A DNA stretch of 64,000 nt from an uncultured Kordiimonas sp. (GTDB lineage: Bacteria > Pseudomonadota > Alphaproteobacteria > Sphingomonadales > Kordiimonadaceae): positions 124,001-188,000 of the forward strand of contig CANLMI010000004.1 in assembly GCA_947492375.1 (NCBI GenBank), given 5' to 3'. The notes under the pieces were generated by a model. That model made no database searches. It was not told the DNA's origin and saw nothing but the letters and a program-made list of their open reading frames with translations. Positions 1 through 9,814 of the stretch are shown here, one piece after another (position 1 is the first letter of the stretch; each line of letters starts with the position of its first letter). The translations under genes and the position numbers were made by a program.

Positions 1-1
1 A

Positions 2-379
2 GGCCGTATCTTATTATTTGAATTTGGTGGGCCGTTAAGCTTTGGTGCGGCAGCGGATCTTGGGCATCAGGTTCGTGAGCGCTCTAAATCAGTGGCGCAA
101 GCAATTGTTTTGGACTTTTCAGGTGTTCCTTTCATGGATGTATCAGCTGCACGCGCTGTTGAGACAATCGCATGTGACGCCGGCAAGAGTAATAAGATTG
201 TATATGTGACAGGGATGAGTGATAAGATTGCCCAAATTCTAAACGGTTTGGATGCTGACCATTGTTTACCATCTGATACAAAATATGATGAACGTTTGGA
301 TGCCCTAAGAGAAGCAATCAGAGTGATTGAAGATGCTGCACCCAAGGCAACGGATGGGTCCATAACTGCTGCTGAATAA
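2..379 (+). CDS. SulP-type anion transporter, C-terminal STAS domain (partial)
   Basis: The frame is open from the window edge to the TAA at 379, so only the last ~125 residues are visible. They look like the cytoplasmic STAS domain that ends SulP-family sulfate/bicarbonate/dicarboxylate transporters: a beta strand ending in LLFEFGGPLSFGAA, then the hallmark VLDFSGVPFMDVSAARAV strand-loop-helix and a VYVTGMSD strand. STAS domains regulate transport through nucleotide or partner binding. The membrane part is off-window, so substrate cannot be told, and a free-standing STAS protein is not excluded. A hairpin with a T-run follows the stop. Confidence 0.75.
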   Translation, partial: GRILLFEFGGPLSFGAAADLGHQVRERSKSVAQAIVLDFSGVPFMDVSAARAVETIACDAGKSNKIVYVTGMSDKIAQILNGLDADHCLPSDTKYDERLDALREAIRVIEDAAPKATDGSITAAE

Positions 380-410
380 GATATCTCGGCAATTGATAAA
401 CTTTGTAGCG

Positions 411-458
411 CCTCGATAATTTATGATCATTTTGATCAATACTTATCGGGGTGTTTTT
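411..458 (+). terminator. Rho-independent terminator after the SulP gene
   Basis: Nine-base arms CCTCGATAA (411-419) and TTATCGGGG (443-451) pair with one G-T wobble. Inside them a second palindromic pair, TGATCA (424-429) and TGATCA (433-438), can extend the stem. GTGTTTTT follows directly. It lies between two convergent genes. Confidence 0.7.
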
Positions 459-3291
459 ACCGGCCTATAGTATTTTGAGTTTCAGGTATCACCCGAACAG
501 TAACCGCTCTTGATTTGTCAAAATATTTATTAGTAACGTCTTTCAGGTCTACGGGCTCGATATCCAACAGGGTTAATTTTTGATCATAGTGCCAGCGGAT
601 ACTTTCTGGTGCACTTTGAAGGCTTTGGATCAATCCGAGCCAATACCCATTGTTTTGTTTGGCACTTTCTATCTGTTCAATGAGAGGTTTACGTGCGCGA
701 AGGAGTTCATCGGCGGTTACTTCATTTTTTTTCAATTCTTCAATAGTTTCATGAAAAATATTAGATATCGATTCTATATCAGCAACCTTTACATCGCTTC
801 CAACGACAAAATAGCCATAGCCATCGTATGTTGACGATGAAGAATTGCCCGCACCAGGAGCGTATGAAGCGCCCAGAGCCTCACGGATAGTGTCACGTAA
901 TCTATTTTGAATGATACGTGACAAAAGATTTAGCCGCATAACATCAATAAAGTTACCTGAGTCGTCTGTTGGCCAATATATTTGTATAACAGCCTGATCT
1001 GAATCACCTTTGTGCGTGATCGTTACGGTCTGGCCTTTGGCGGGAAACGAAACGGCTTTTCTGTCGTAATCTTCAAATGTTTGACGGCGTTCGGGCAGAG
1101 CCCCAAATGTTTTTGACACGGCTTCGATGATGTCTGCTTCGTCGAGGTCTCCAACAAAGGTTAATTCAATCGCACTTTCTTCGCGTGCTGTTTTGATTAG
1201 GGTGGCAAAGTCTTGAACCTTCAAGTTCAGCAGTTCTTCTTTGCTTTGCAGGTAAAACCTTGGGTCATTATCATAAATATATTTGCCAATATTATTTTGC
1301 AAAACTTGCCCCGGTGTAGTGCTTGCATTGGCATATATGCTCTCTATTACACGTTTATACTGTCCATAAGCCTCAGGGCGGTACGCCGGATCAGTCATAT
1401 AGGCTGCCCACAATTGAAGCTGTTGCAAGATATCGCGCGGTATAACGGCACCGCTCATAACATATGAGTCACCTCCGACACCAAGTGAAGGGCTCACAGT
1501 TTTTCCTGCGTGTAGTCTGTTTATTTCTTCGATATCATGCAGGCCCAAGCCGCCGCTTGTAAATGCGAATGGCCCCAGGCTATCTATTCCAGCTAATTCT
1601 TTTGGAATATCGGTAAAGCCCCGGCCAAAACGAAGGAGAATTTGTACGGTGTTATCCTGAAAGTCTGTTTTTTTCAGATTTACCATTAAGTTATTAGAGA
1701 ATCTGATTTTAACAGCGTTTAAATCTTTATCGAGTTCGCGGTGTATAACTTTGCCAGCAGGACCAAAATCTGTGTAGGCAAATGTATTTAAACTAAGCTC
1801 TTCAGGTGGGGTGAGTTGATCTTGTCGAGCGGTTAAAACTAGCTTGGTAATTTGTTCTGAGTTGTCCGCAACCGAATTATTAAGCTGAAGATAATATTTT
1901 GCACTTTTATCTCCCCAGAACTTTAGAAACACATTGTGCACTGTTTCTGGCGTGATGTGGTTTTTAAAGCCTAAATAGCCTTTCAGGTCTTCTGCTGGAT
2001 GAGTTACAACAGCGTTAGCATGAAACCGCGATATAAGCATTTGTGCCAACGCACTTGTTGAGCGCTTACTAGCTGCACTCGCACGATATTCAAAGCTTGT
2101 GGTATAATTTGCGGTCTGCTCGTCAATTTCAGCTTGAGTAAACCCAAAGGCCAGTGCGCGCTGAAACTCGTTTTCTATTAGGGTGATAGCGTCTTTCCAG
2201 TTTTCATCGCTGATACCCAGCGAAATGCTTCCGATATCGGCCTCGCTATAGAACGAACTGGAACCAATGTTTCGGCTGATGAAAGGGGCATCTTCTGCAC
2301 GTGCCAATTTATCAAAACGCCGGGATATAATATTGAGAGCGGTTTGATGTAAGAGGCCTTCATTTCTTGTTGTCAGGCTATCAATAAATGCTTTGTGCTC
2401 ATCTACAATGTTCATGGAAACACTTGATTGAAAATTTTCAAGCGTTGTTATTTTGGCGTCAAGATCGGATGTGGTTTTGATTTTAGGTTTTTGAACGATG
2501 TATCCTAGATCCCGTTTGGGGCCGCATGCTTTCCAGTCACTAAATTTATTCTGGATACGGTCTTTAATGTCATCAATGATTATATCGCCAACAAAAACTA
2601 AAAAGGCATCTTCTGGTCTGTAAAAACTACAATAAAAATCCAGAAATTGATCCCGCGTTACTGCGTTAATTGTTTGGTCAATTCCGATAGGAAGGCGTTC
2701 TGGTACACGGCTGCCGGGAACTAGAAACTCAATCTGTTTCTTGAAGGCATCGGTCGCGCTTGTGTTACTACGGCGTTTTTCTGCTAAGATAACACCGCGT
2801 TCCCGTTCAATTGCTTCTTCATCAAACAAGACATTGCTTGCGATCTCGCGCATGAGGGTAAAGCCGGTATCAATGGTCTCGTCATCGACTTCAGGGAGGG
2901 CCAGAATATAGACCGTTTGATCGGCTGCAGTGAAGGCATTTACGTCCGCACCAAATGCTAAGCCTTTACGTTCCAATAGTTTGGTAAATTCGCCCTCAGG
3001 GATGTTTTGTGTGCCATTGAAAACCATATGTTCGGTGAAATGAGCAATCCCTTGCTCGTTGTCGCGTTCCATAAAGGACCCCACACGGAAATATAGCTGA
3101 ATAACAGCTTCATTTTTGGGGGTACTATTGGCAACAACAGCGTATTTAAGCCCATTTTCCAGTTCGCCGTATGTTACATTTTGGTCCGTTGTAAGGCCTT
3201 CGCCTTCTATGGGCCATTTTTGTTGTTCAGTGGCTGAGGTCGAAAAAGCGAGCGCAAGTAAAAGACATATTGCGGAAAAAGTAAATTTCAC
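457..3291 (-). CDS. Secreted M16 (pitrilysin/insulinase-family) zinc metallopeptidase
   Basis: About 944 residues, the size of full two-lobed M16 peptidases. The inverted zinc motif HFTEH sits near residue 84-88, and the further Glu ligand lies in the ERERGVILAE stretch about 77 residues on, so the N-terminal lobe looks active. The second lobe (KAVSFPAKGQTVTITHKGDSDQAV onward) is the usual inactive clamp half. A signal peptide (KFTFSAICLLLALAFSTSA) predicts export to the periplasm. The longest frame starts at TTG 3309; I prefer GTG 3291 because it gives a compact signal peptide, though neither has a clear ribosome site. It lies about 70 bp behind the acylase gene on the same strand, probably in one operon. 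Substrates are unknown; the family degrades oligopeptides or small proteins. Confidence 0.88.
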   Translation of the reverse strand: MKFTFSAICLLLALAFSTSATEQQKWPIEGEGLTTDQNVTYGELENGLKYAVVANSTPKNEAVIQLYFRVGSFMERDNEQGIAHFTEHMVFNGTQNIPEGEFTKLLERKGLAFGADVNAFTAADQTVYILALPEVDDETIDTGFTLMREIASNVLFDEEAIERERGVILAEKRRSNTSATDAFKKQIEFLVPGSRVPERLPIGIDQTINAVTRDQFLDFYCSFYRPEDAFLVFVGDIIIDDIKDRIQNKFSDWKACGPKRDLGYIVQKPKIKTTSDLDAKITTLENFQSSVSMNIVDEHKAFIDSLTTRNEGLLHQTALNIISRRFDKLARAEDAPFISRNIGSSSFYSEADIGSISLGISDENWKDAITLIENEFQRALAFGFTQAEIDEQTANYTTSFEYRASAASKRSTSALAQMLISRFHANAVVTHPAEDLKGYLGFKNHITPETVHNVFLKFWGDKSAKYYLQLNNSVADNSEQITKLVLTARQDQLTPPEELSLNTFAYTDFGPAGKVIHRELDKDLNAVKIRFSNNLMVNLKKTDFQDNTVQILLRFGRGFTDIPKELAGIDSLGPFAFTSGGLGLHDIEEINRLHAGKTVSPSLGVGGDSYVMSGAVIPRDILQQLQLWAAYMTDPAYRPEAYGQYKRVIESIYANASTTPGQVLQNNIGKYIYDNDPRFYLQSKEELLNLKVQDFATLIKTAREESAIELTFVGDLDEADIIEAVSKTFGALPERRQTFEDYDRKAVSFPAKGQTVTITHKGDSDQAVIQIYWPTDDSGNFIDVMRLNLLSRIIQNRLRDTIREALGASYAPGAGNSSSSTYDGYGYFVVGSDVKVADIESISNIFHETIEELKKNEVTADELLRARKPLIEQIESAKQNNGYWLGLIQSLQSAPESIRWHYDQKLTLLDIEPVDLKDVTNKYFDKSRAVTVRVIPETQNTIGR

Positions 3292-3362
3292 CAAAATGAG
3301 AACTTTCAAACTTTAAAAAGATAGTAATAAGCATCGCTTGATACATCAACTTGTGCTTTTGA

Positions 3363-5546
3363 TCAATCTCCGGGATGATAGGTGCGTTCTGCGTTTTGTT
3401 GAATATCATTTTCATAGAAGAAAACTGGCCGAAGTTCGCCCTTGGCATATAGTTCGGCCTGATCATCAAAATGAGGTGATGCGGCATCACCGCTTTGACC
3501 ACCTGCTGTAATGGCTTTCGCTTTAACTTTATCACCAAACTCTACGACGGCTACAAAACTATTACCTCTTGTGCCGTACGTTTTTTTGGTGCCGTTAAAA
3601 GTTCGTTGACCATATGCGGCAAGCGATCCCCATCTGGCAGAAGGAAATGCGACTGGATAGCTCGGTTCGTTATCGTTGAAAGGTTGGATAATGTCACCGG
3701 TTAGGCGTTGGAACCTGTTTATTTCTCCCCACGGGGTTTCCCATGATCCAAAGTCTGCTTCCAAGGTATCCACTGCTTTTTTAAGTGCAGCGAGCTTTTC
3801 AGCACCAGAAGTGCGGGTCATGATATAGTCATATACTGAGATTTGTGTATTACGTGCTGGCAGTAGGGTATTATCGCGCATTTCCCGTGCCCAATATATC
3901 GCGACCGATGTTGGCACAGAATCATAGTCAAAACGATAATCCCAGGTTTCGAGTAATGTCATGGCATCAGCGACAAAACCTTTTATTGGATCATTTTCGG
4001 GAGTTTTATCGTATGCAGCTTTAAGCGATGGGATTAGGTCTGCGAACGCTGCTAGATAATTATCATAAGCTGCATCACGCAGGCTATCGAGGGTAAAGTC
4101 ATTTTTGTCTTTTAGGACCCTAACGGCATTAATACCACGGTAATTTTCAGGAAATGTTGCCATATAGGCAGGAAAGTTGCCTTTTTTGGGGCTTTGCTCA
4201 CCGATAACAGAATACGGCCAATTATTGGTATTTTGTAACCACCCGGTCGGTGGATTTAGGACACCAACAGTTTCGTCAACTGAATGAAGGCCTTGCCATT
4301 CTGTATCCGGGTTGCTGCCGTCAACAGGGTTGCTCCAATTGAATTTTGGGTCTCGCTTGGGGATAAAATTACCATGAAAATAAGCGATATTGCCTTTGGC
4401 ATCAGCAAAAACGGTGTTGTTAGAACTATTGGTGTGCAATTCCATTGTGTCTTTGAATTCATCGTAATTTTTGGCTTTTGTACGGCCATATGATTGCATC
4501 AAGGCTTTGATCGGTTCCTGCATCAATTTTATCGATACCCATTTACCATCAAGTTCACGAATGATGGGGCCATGATGGCTGTAATAAGTGGTGAATATCT
4601 TATTTTCCATGCCTGCCGGGGTCTTATGAGGGATGGTAATTTGTTTTGAAGTCAGCTTTTTTTCTTCGTTATCGTAGAGGTAATAAAATTCACCATTTTT
4701 CTCATAGATGGTTTCCAGATATTCGTCGATTGCATCTGCCCCTGATGATGTATGCATCCAACCAGCTGTTTCGTTGAAGCCTTGATATATAAAAAACTGA
4801 CCCCAAGTCACAGCACCGTATGCATTCAAACCTTCATCGCTTTTCACATGCATTTCTGCGCGAAAATAGAAAGAAGTGTGAGGGTTTATAAGTAAGAGGG
4901 CGTTCCCTGTTGCACTGTTTGAGGGCGCTATTGCAAATCCATTGGACCCTTGAGGCTCTGCGTATAATTCATGTGTTTCAAGCGCCAGCTTCCGAGCCGG
5001 GGAACCGTAAAAATTTTCTAACTTGTTTAAAGAGATGCGCTCTATATCACCGCCAATACTACCTTCGCTAAACGCAAGAGGCATCCAGGGTTCAAAGCGT
5101 GTGATAACTTTTGGTTTTACGTCAGGGTGGGTTGCCAGATAAAAATTCATGGCATCAGCGAAAGCATCCATCAGTTTTTGTAACCATGCCGGGCTTTCTT
5201 GATATTTTTGTTGCATGTCTGCGGGATCAATAAAGAGTTTCATCCTGAGGTCGCGAAATATTTCTTCTTTGCCTTCACTTTCGGAAAGGCGCCCCAGCGC
5301 ATTGATATAATTTAATTCTACACGATTAAAATCATCTTCTGCTTGCGCGTAAATCATGCCGAAAACGGCATCAGCATCGGTTTTACCATGTACGTGGGGA
5401 ATGCCCCATTTGTCGCGAGTAATCGAAACGTTTTTAGCATATTCTTGCCAGCGTATTTCTTCGTCTGAAAGGGGTATTTCCTGTTTTTCTTCGGCAGAGC
5501 AACCGACTATGAAAAATAGAACTGAAATAAGTAAAAACTGTTTCAT
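3363..5546 (-). CDS. Penicillin acylase-family (Ntn-hydrolase) lipoprotein
   Basis: About 727 residues. The N-terminus MKQFLLISVLFFIVGC is a lipoprotein signal with lipobox IVGC. A precursor of this kind is normally self-cleaved to alpha and beta chains, with the new N-terminal Ser as nucleophile; QGS-NGFAIAPSNS (Ser ~201) is that junction. Other family landmarks are the early RDKWGIPHVHG, and HHGPI in the beta chain. Relatives hydrolyse amide bonds of penicillins, cyclic lipopeptides, acyl-homoserine lactones or pyoverdine precursors; the substrate here cannot be read from sequence. ATG 5546 is chosen over upstream ATGs (5561, 5564, 5573) because AAGGG precedes it and the signal peptide then starts properly. 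The 19-bp palindrome at 5564-5582 would lie just upstream. Confidence 0.85.
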   Translation of the reverse strand: MKQFLLISVLFFIVGCSAEEKQEIPLSDEEIRWQEYAKNVSITRDKWGIPHVHGKTDADAVFGMIYAQAEDDFNRVELNYINALGRLSESEGKEEIFRDLRMKLFIDPADMQQKYQESPAWLQKLMDAFADAMNFYLATHPDVKPKVITRFEPWMPLAFSEGSIGGDIERISLNKLENFYGSPARKLALETHELYAEPQGSNGFAIAPSNSATGNALLLINPHTSFYFRAEMHVKSDEGLNAYGAVTWGQFFIYQGFNETAGWMHTSSGADAIDEYLETIYEKNGEFYYLYDNEEKKLTSKQITIPHKTPAGMENKIFTTYYSHHGPIIRELDGKWVSIKLMQEPIKALMQSYGRTKAKNYDEFKDTMELHTNSSNNTVFADAKGNIAYFHGNFIPKRDPKFNWSNPVDGSNPDTEWQGLHSVDETVGVLNPPTGWLQNTNNWPYSVIGEQSPKKGNFPAYMATFPENYRGINAVRVLKDKNDFTLDSLRDAAYDNYLAAFADLIPSLKAAYDKTPENDPIKGFVADAMTLLETWDYRFDYDSVPTSVAIYWAREMRDNTLLPARNTQISVYDYIMTRTSGAEKLAALKKAVDTLEADFGSWETPWGEINRFQRLTGDIIQPFNDNEPSYPVAFPSARWGSLAAYGQRTFNGTKKTYGTRGNSFVAVVEFGDKVKAKAITAGGQSGDAASPHFDDQAELYAKGELRPVFFYENDIQQNAERTYHPGD

Positions 5547-5563
5547 TACCAAACCCTTCATCA

Positions 5564-5582
5564 TGATTATCATTGATAATCA
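5564..5582. promoter_or_regulatory. Perfect 19-bp Fur-like operator palindrome
   Basis: TGATTATCA-T-TGATAATCA is a perfect 9-1-9 inverted repeat about 18 bp upstream of the chosen acylase start. Geometry and base content resemble Fur-family boxes (core TGATAATCA). It is placed where a repressor could block the acylase-M16 transcript. The identity of the binding protein is inference. Confidence 0.5.
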
Positions 5583-5656
5583 CTGAATGGGTTTTAAAGT
5601 CAATATCCTTCACATGTTTGTATTCTGTTATCATAGAGATATGAACTGTAAAAAAA

Positions 5657-5678
5657 GTGTCACTTAAACGTCATATAC
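5657..5678 (+). promoter_or_regulatory. Pho box (PhoB-binding site) of the pst operon
   Basis: Two near-identical units, TGTCA at 5658-5662 and CGTCA at 5669-5673, are spaced exactly 11 bp with an A/T-rich linker, the structure of PhoB boxes (CTGTCAT direct repeats). It lies about 70 bp upstream of the chosen pstS start. This predicts induction under phosphate limitation by PhoB, whose gene is not in the window. Confidence 0.75.
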
Positions 5679-5746
5679 TAGTCTTGAACATAGCGCATTA
5701 ACGCATGTTTGATACTAAGCTGTCCACTGATGAAACTGGAACCTCG

Positions 5747-6805
5747 ATGCTTTTCAATGCGCTCGTAAAATACAGTTTTGTGGCCATGGCCATTATAATA
5801 GGTTTTTCGGCATCAATGTATGCTGACGAAGGTGATCAAGTACGCGTTGTCGGGTCTTCAACTGTTTATCCGTTTTCTACTGTTGTCGCAGAGCGTTTTG
5901 GTCGGGCCAGTCGTTTTAAAACCCCAATTATCGAAAGTACTGGTACAGGCGGCGGCTTTAAACTGTTTTGTTCTGGTGTTGGTAAGAACACAGTAGACAT
6001 TACCAATGCATCGCGCGCAATACTGCCATCAGAACGAACGATGTGTGTAGAAAATGGCGTTAGAAATATAATAGAAGTTAAGGTGGGTTATGATGGGATT
6101 GTTCTCGTCCATGACCGAAATGCCCAGCATTTTTCAATTACGACACGTGATATTTTTCTGGCGCTTGCTGAAACAATACCTGATGGGCGCGGTGGGTTTG
6201 TCAGCAATGACAATACGATGTGGTCCGATGTTAATCCCGCGTTCCCGAGTGTGACGATTGAGGTTTTAGGCCCGCCTCCAACATCTGGAACAAGAGACGC
6301 TTTTATAGAATTGGCAATGGAAACCGGATGTAAAACATATAGATCTATAATTACTCTGGAGCACAGCAACCCTTCCCGTTTTAAAAAGATATGCCAAACG
6401 ATTCGTGATGATGGCGCTTATATTGAAGCTGGTGAAAATGATAATCTTATCATTCAGAAATTAACCTCGAATGAGAATGCGCTTGGCATTGTTGGTTTTA
6501 GTTTTTTGAATCAGAATATTGACCGTGTAAGAGCCGTAAGCATCAATGGTATTAATCCGAGTTTTGCTGCTATTGCAGAAGGTAGTTATATCATCTCACG
6601 GCCATTATTCTTTTATGTTAAAGGCGAAAAAATTGGATTTACAAAAAGCTTGATGCCGTTCGTAGAAGCATTTCTTGATAAAGCAGCTACAGGTGAAGAT
6701 GGTTATCTGACTTATCGCGGTTTGGTCCCGATGAGTGCTGTCGAACACCAGCGATATAAACATGCTGTTAGAAAAGCGATGAACAGTGTGGGTGAAGTGC
6801 CATGA
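5747..6805 (+). CDS. pstS: Phosphate ABC transporter, periplasmic substrate-binding protein PstS-like
   Basis: About 352 residues of the PBP-like phosphate/sulfate-binding fold. RVVGSSTVYPFSTVVAERF near the mature N-terminus and the STGTGGGFKLFC and PTSGTRDAFIELA loops are the phosphate-contact segments of PstS/SphX proteins. The signal peptide (MLFNALVKYSFVAMAIIIGFSASMYA) sends it to the periplasm. ATG 5747 with GGAA five bases upstream is preferred over ATG 5705, which would leave almost no leader after the Pho box and puts a polar stretch ahead of the signal. It overlaps pstC by 4 bp (ATGA), starting a five-gene operon. Confidence 0.9.
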   Translation: MLFNALVKYSFVAMAIIIGFSASMYADEGDQVRVVGSSTVYPFSTVVAERFGRASRFKTPIIESTGTGGGFKLFCSGVGKNTVDITNASRAILPSERTMCVENGVRNIIEVKVGYDGIVLVHDRNAQHFSITTRDIFLALAETIPDGRGGFVSNDNTMWSDVNPAFPSVTIEVLGPPPTSGTRDAFIELAMETGCKTYRSIITLEHSNPSRFKKICQTIRDDGAYIEAGENDNLIIQKLTSNENALGIVGFSFLNQNIDRVRAVSINGINPSFAAIAEGSYIISRPLFFYVKGEKIGFTKSLMPFVEAFLDKAATGEDGYLTYRGLVPMSAVEHQRYKHAVRKAMNSVGEVP

Positions 6806-7755
6806 CTTTATCGCCGCTCAAAATGAAACGGACGCATAGTGTAAAAAATGTTATCGAAGGGGCAATAAAAGCCTGCCTGATTGCCTCTTCTGCTATCGCT
6901 GTTCTGGTGACTGTTGGTATTATTTTTTCACTTATTATTCAATCTGTCAGATTTTTTTCTGAAGTTAGCTTTTTTGATTTTCTGTTTGGTATTGAATGGA
7001 AACCACAGTCAGTTACAGAAATTGGCGGTGGAAAGGTTTCAGGTGTATTTGGTGCAGTTCCTTTATTTGTTGGAACCTTCCTGATTAGTTTTATCGCTCT
7101 TTTGGTTGCTGGGCCTTTCGGAATATTTTCGGCAATCTATTTATCTGAATATGCTGGGGATAGAAAGCGGGCGCTTATCAAACCAGCTCTCGAAATTTTG
7201 GCTGGTGTCCCAACAGTTGTATATGGTTTTTTTGCAGCGATTGTGATCGCTCCCAATATTCGGGGCCTTGGTTCTGCCCTTGGATTTAATGTTGCTGCGG
7301 AGGCAGCTATATCGGCTGGTATTGTCATGGGTGTGATGATTATACCGCTTGTTTCATCGATTGTGGATGATGTGATTTCGGCGGTACCTATCTCGTTGAA
7401 AGAGGGTGCTATTGGCTTGGGTGCAACGCGCTCTGAGACCGTGCGACATGTTATTTTACCAGCAGCTTTGCCAGGTATTGCAGGGGGAATGCTTCTGGCT
7501 GCGTCCAGAGCTGTAGGGGAAACAATGATTGTTGTTATGGCTGCAGGCCTTGCTGCTCAACTTAGTTTTAACCCTTTGGAGGCGGTGACGACTGTTACCG
7601 TTCAAATTGTACTGGCTTTAACCGGTGATCAGGAGTTTGATAGTGCGAAAACCTTAGTGGCGTTTGCACTTGGTCTGACACTTTTTATTGTAACCCTTAC
7701 ATTTAATCTTTTGGGGAACTGGATCGTAAATCGGTATAAGGAAGCGTATGACTAA
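6802..7755 (+). CDS. pstC: Phosphate ABC transporter permease PstC
   Basis: A 317-residue inner-membrane permease with about six hydrophobic helices and the binding-protein-dependent transport signature (SLKEGAIGLGATRSETVRHVILPAALPGI), the EAA loop that docks on PstB. Length is typical of PstC. With PstA it forms the channel for phosphate handed over by PstS. Both neighbours overlap it, so translation is probably coupled. Confidence 0.95.
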   Translation: MTLSPLKMKRTHSVKNVIEGAIKACLIASSAIAVLVTVGIIFSLIIQSVRFFSEVSFFDFLFGIEWKPQSVTEIGGGKVSGVFGAVPLFVGTFLISFIALLVAGPFGIFSAIYLSEYAGDRKRALIKPALEILAGVPTVVYGFFAAIVIAPNIRGLGSALGFNVAAEAAISAGIVMGVMIIPLVSSIVDDVISAVPISLKEGAIGLGATRSETVRHVILPAALPGIAGGMLLAASRAVGETMIVVMAAGLAAQLSFNPLEAVTTVTVQIVLALTGDQEFDSAKTLVAFALGLTLFIVTLTFNLLGNWIVNRYKEAYD

Positions 7756-8998
7756 TAAGCCGCATCCTTTATCTATGGCGTCGCTCCCCGGGTTGGATAA
7801 GCGCTACAGAGCTGAAAAACGTTTTAAGTTTGCTGGTGTTCTCGCTGTATTTTCCAGCTTGGCGTTTCTAGGCTTTTTGATTGTTGCAATTGCCCTGAAA
7901 AGCGCAGGTGCTTTCCAGACGTATGAAGTAGAAATACTTGTTAAAAAAGAAAAATATTTAGAATTACGTGATCAGCCTTTTATATTTTTACAGAGCACTA
8001 TGCGATATAATTTATCGGGTGTGGTGAACGGCCAAGCAATGCGTGAAGCAGTGAATATGGTTGTTGACGGGGCTGAAATTGACCTTTTAGATCATATCGA
8101 AAACTTACAACAAAATACACGCGCGGATGGCCTTGGCTCATATTCTGTTTGGGTTACTCTTTCAAATCGTGTTGTATCAGCTTTAAGCAAGCAAGATATT
8201 GGTACTAACCTAACAGCAAGGCAGCAGGCTTGGGTTGAGGGTTGGGTCGCTAATAATAAGGTGCGGCAAAGGTTTAATGTTGGGTTTTTAACGAATGGTG
8301 ATTCAAGAGACCCGGAGCGCGCTGGAATTGGGAGTGCTCTCGTCGGTTCGGCCTTTATGTTACTTGTATGTATGGTACTTTCATTTGGGGTTGGCATACT
8401 TGCTGCAATTTATCTTGAGGAATTTGCCCCAAAGAACAAATATACAGTTTTTCTTGAAGTCAATATTAACAACCTTGCAACTGTGCCCTCTATTATATTT
8501 GGTTTGTTAGGGCTCTCGGTTTTCTTAAACCTGTTTGGCTTGCCAAGGTCTGCGGCAATTGTTGGTGGAATGGTTTTAGCGTTGATGACAATGCCCACAA
8601 TTATTATTGCTAGCAGGTTGGCATTGCAATCTGTTCCGTTATCTATTCGTGAAGCTGCATTTAGTGTTGGCGCTTCACCGTTGCAGACTGTTTTTCACCA
8701 TGTATTGCCACTCGCTTTACCCGGTATGCTTACAGGGACAATATTGGGCATGGCACGTGCGATAGGTGAAACTGCGCCGCTTTTAATGATTGGTATGTTA
8801 GCCTTTATTGTTGAAGCACCTGATAATATCTTTGACCCAGCCAGTGTTTTGCCAGTTCAAATATTCCTTTGGGCTGAAAGCCCTGAACGGGGTTTTGAGG
8901 AGAAGACAGCTGCTGCAATCATTGTACTATTGGCGTTTTTACTTGTTATGAATCTGACGGCTATTATCCTGCGGAAAAAGCTGGAAAAGAAATGGTGA
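7748..8998 (+). CDS. pstA: Phosphate ABC transporter permease PstA with long N-terminal periplasmic insert
   Basis: 416 residues, more than 100 longer than E. coli-type PstA. The first helix (about residues 30-50) is followed by about 140 polar residues before the core permease helices begin near residue 195. This insert matches the DUF3333-type extension known from alphaproteobacterial PstA. The EAA loop reads [29 protein letters not shown]. The start overlaps pstC by 8 bp and has AAGGAAG upstream. The insert probably faces the periplasm; its function is not established. Confidence 0.94.
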   Translation: MTNKPHPLSMASLPGLDKRYRAEKRFKFAGVLAVFSSLAFLGFLIVAIALKSAGAFQTYEVEILVKKEKYLELRDQPFIFLQSTMRYNLSGVVNGQAMREAVNMVVDGAEIDLLDHIENLQQNTRADGLGSYSVWVTLSNRVVSALSKQDIGTNLTARQQAWVEGWVANNKVRQRFNVGFLTNGDSRDPERAGIGSALVGSAFMLLVCMVLSFGVGILAAIYLEEFAPKNKYTVFLEVNINNLATVPSIIFGLLGLSVFLNLFGLPRSAAIVGGMVLALMTMPTIIIASRLALQSVPLSIREAAFSVGASPLQTVFHHVLPLALPGMLTGTILGMARAIGETAPLLMIGMLAFIVEAPDNIFDPASVLPVQIFLWAESPERGFEEKTAAAIIVLLAFLLVMNLTAIILRKKLEKKW

Positions 8999-9792
8999 CA
9001 TACACGGTGAACGAAGACAATAACCCTGATACGGTGAAAGCTAAAATCATCGTGGACAAAGTAAGCGTTGCTTACGGTGATCATTTGGCTCTCAATGATA
9101 TTGCTCTCGATATTATAAGTAACAAGGTCACCGCGCTTATCGGGCCGTCCGGTTGTGGGAAAACAACATTTCTACGTTGTATTAACCGAATGAATGACCT
9201 GATTGGTTCTTGTAAAGTAACAGGATCAATTTTACTGGATGGTTACGATATTTATGCCCCTGAAGTTGACGTTGAGGTTTTACGGCGCAAGGTTGGTATG
9301 GTTTTTCAGAAACCAAACCCGTTTCCTAAATCAATCTATGATAATATTGCTTACGGCGTAAAAATTCACGGCCTTGCAAGTGATAAAGAAGAGCTTGATG
9401 CAATCGTTGAGCAAAGCCTTGTGCGTGCGGGCCTCTTTGAGGAAGTAGCTGATCGGTTAGATGTATCAGGTACAAGCTTATCTGGTGGTCAGCAGCAGCG
9501 TCTTTGTATCGCAAGAGCGATTGCAATATCACCTGATGTCATTCTGATGGATGAACCATGCTCTGCGCTTGACCCAATAGCAACCGCAAAAATTGAAGAG
9601 CTTATTCACGAATTGAAAGAACGTTATACAATTGTCATTGTTACACATTCCATGCAGCAGGCTGCACGTGTCTCTGATTATACAGCTTTCTTTCACGAGG
9701 GTGATTTGGTAGAAAAAGGTGAAACAAGCGCGCTATTTACCAATCCGAATGATAAAAGAACCGAAGCATATATTACGGGGCGAATAGGCTGA
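8992..9792 (+). CDS. pstB: Phosphate ABC transporter ATPase PstB
   Basis: 266 residues with every ABC ATPase motif: Walker [11 protein letters not shown]-loop [15 protein letters not shown], signature LSGGQQQR, Walker [14 protein letters not shown] and switch His in [13 protein letters not shown]. The FQKPNPFP and [15 protein letters not shown] segments are specific to PstB. It powers PstCA at the cytoplasmic face. The start overlaps pstA by 7 bp. Confidence 0.97.
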   Translation: MVTYTVNEDNNPDTVKAKIIVDKVSVAYGDHLALNDIALDIISNKVTALIGPSGCGKTTFLRCINRMNDLIGSCKVTGSILLDGYDIYAPEVDVEVLRRKVGMVFQKPNPFPKSIYDNIAYGVKIHGLASDKEELDAIVEQSLVRAGLFEEVADRLDVSGTSLSGGQQQRLCIARAIAISPDVILMDEPCSALDPIATAKIEELIHELKERYTIVIVTHSMQQAARVSDYTAFFHEGDLVEKGETSALFTNPNDKRTEAYITGRIG

Positions 9793-9814
9793 TACGAAAG
9801 GCATTTAGATATCT

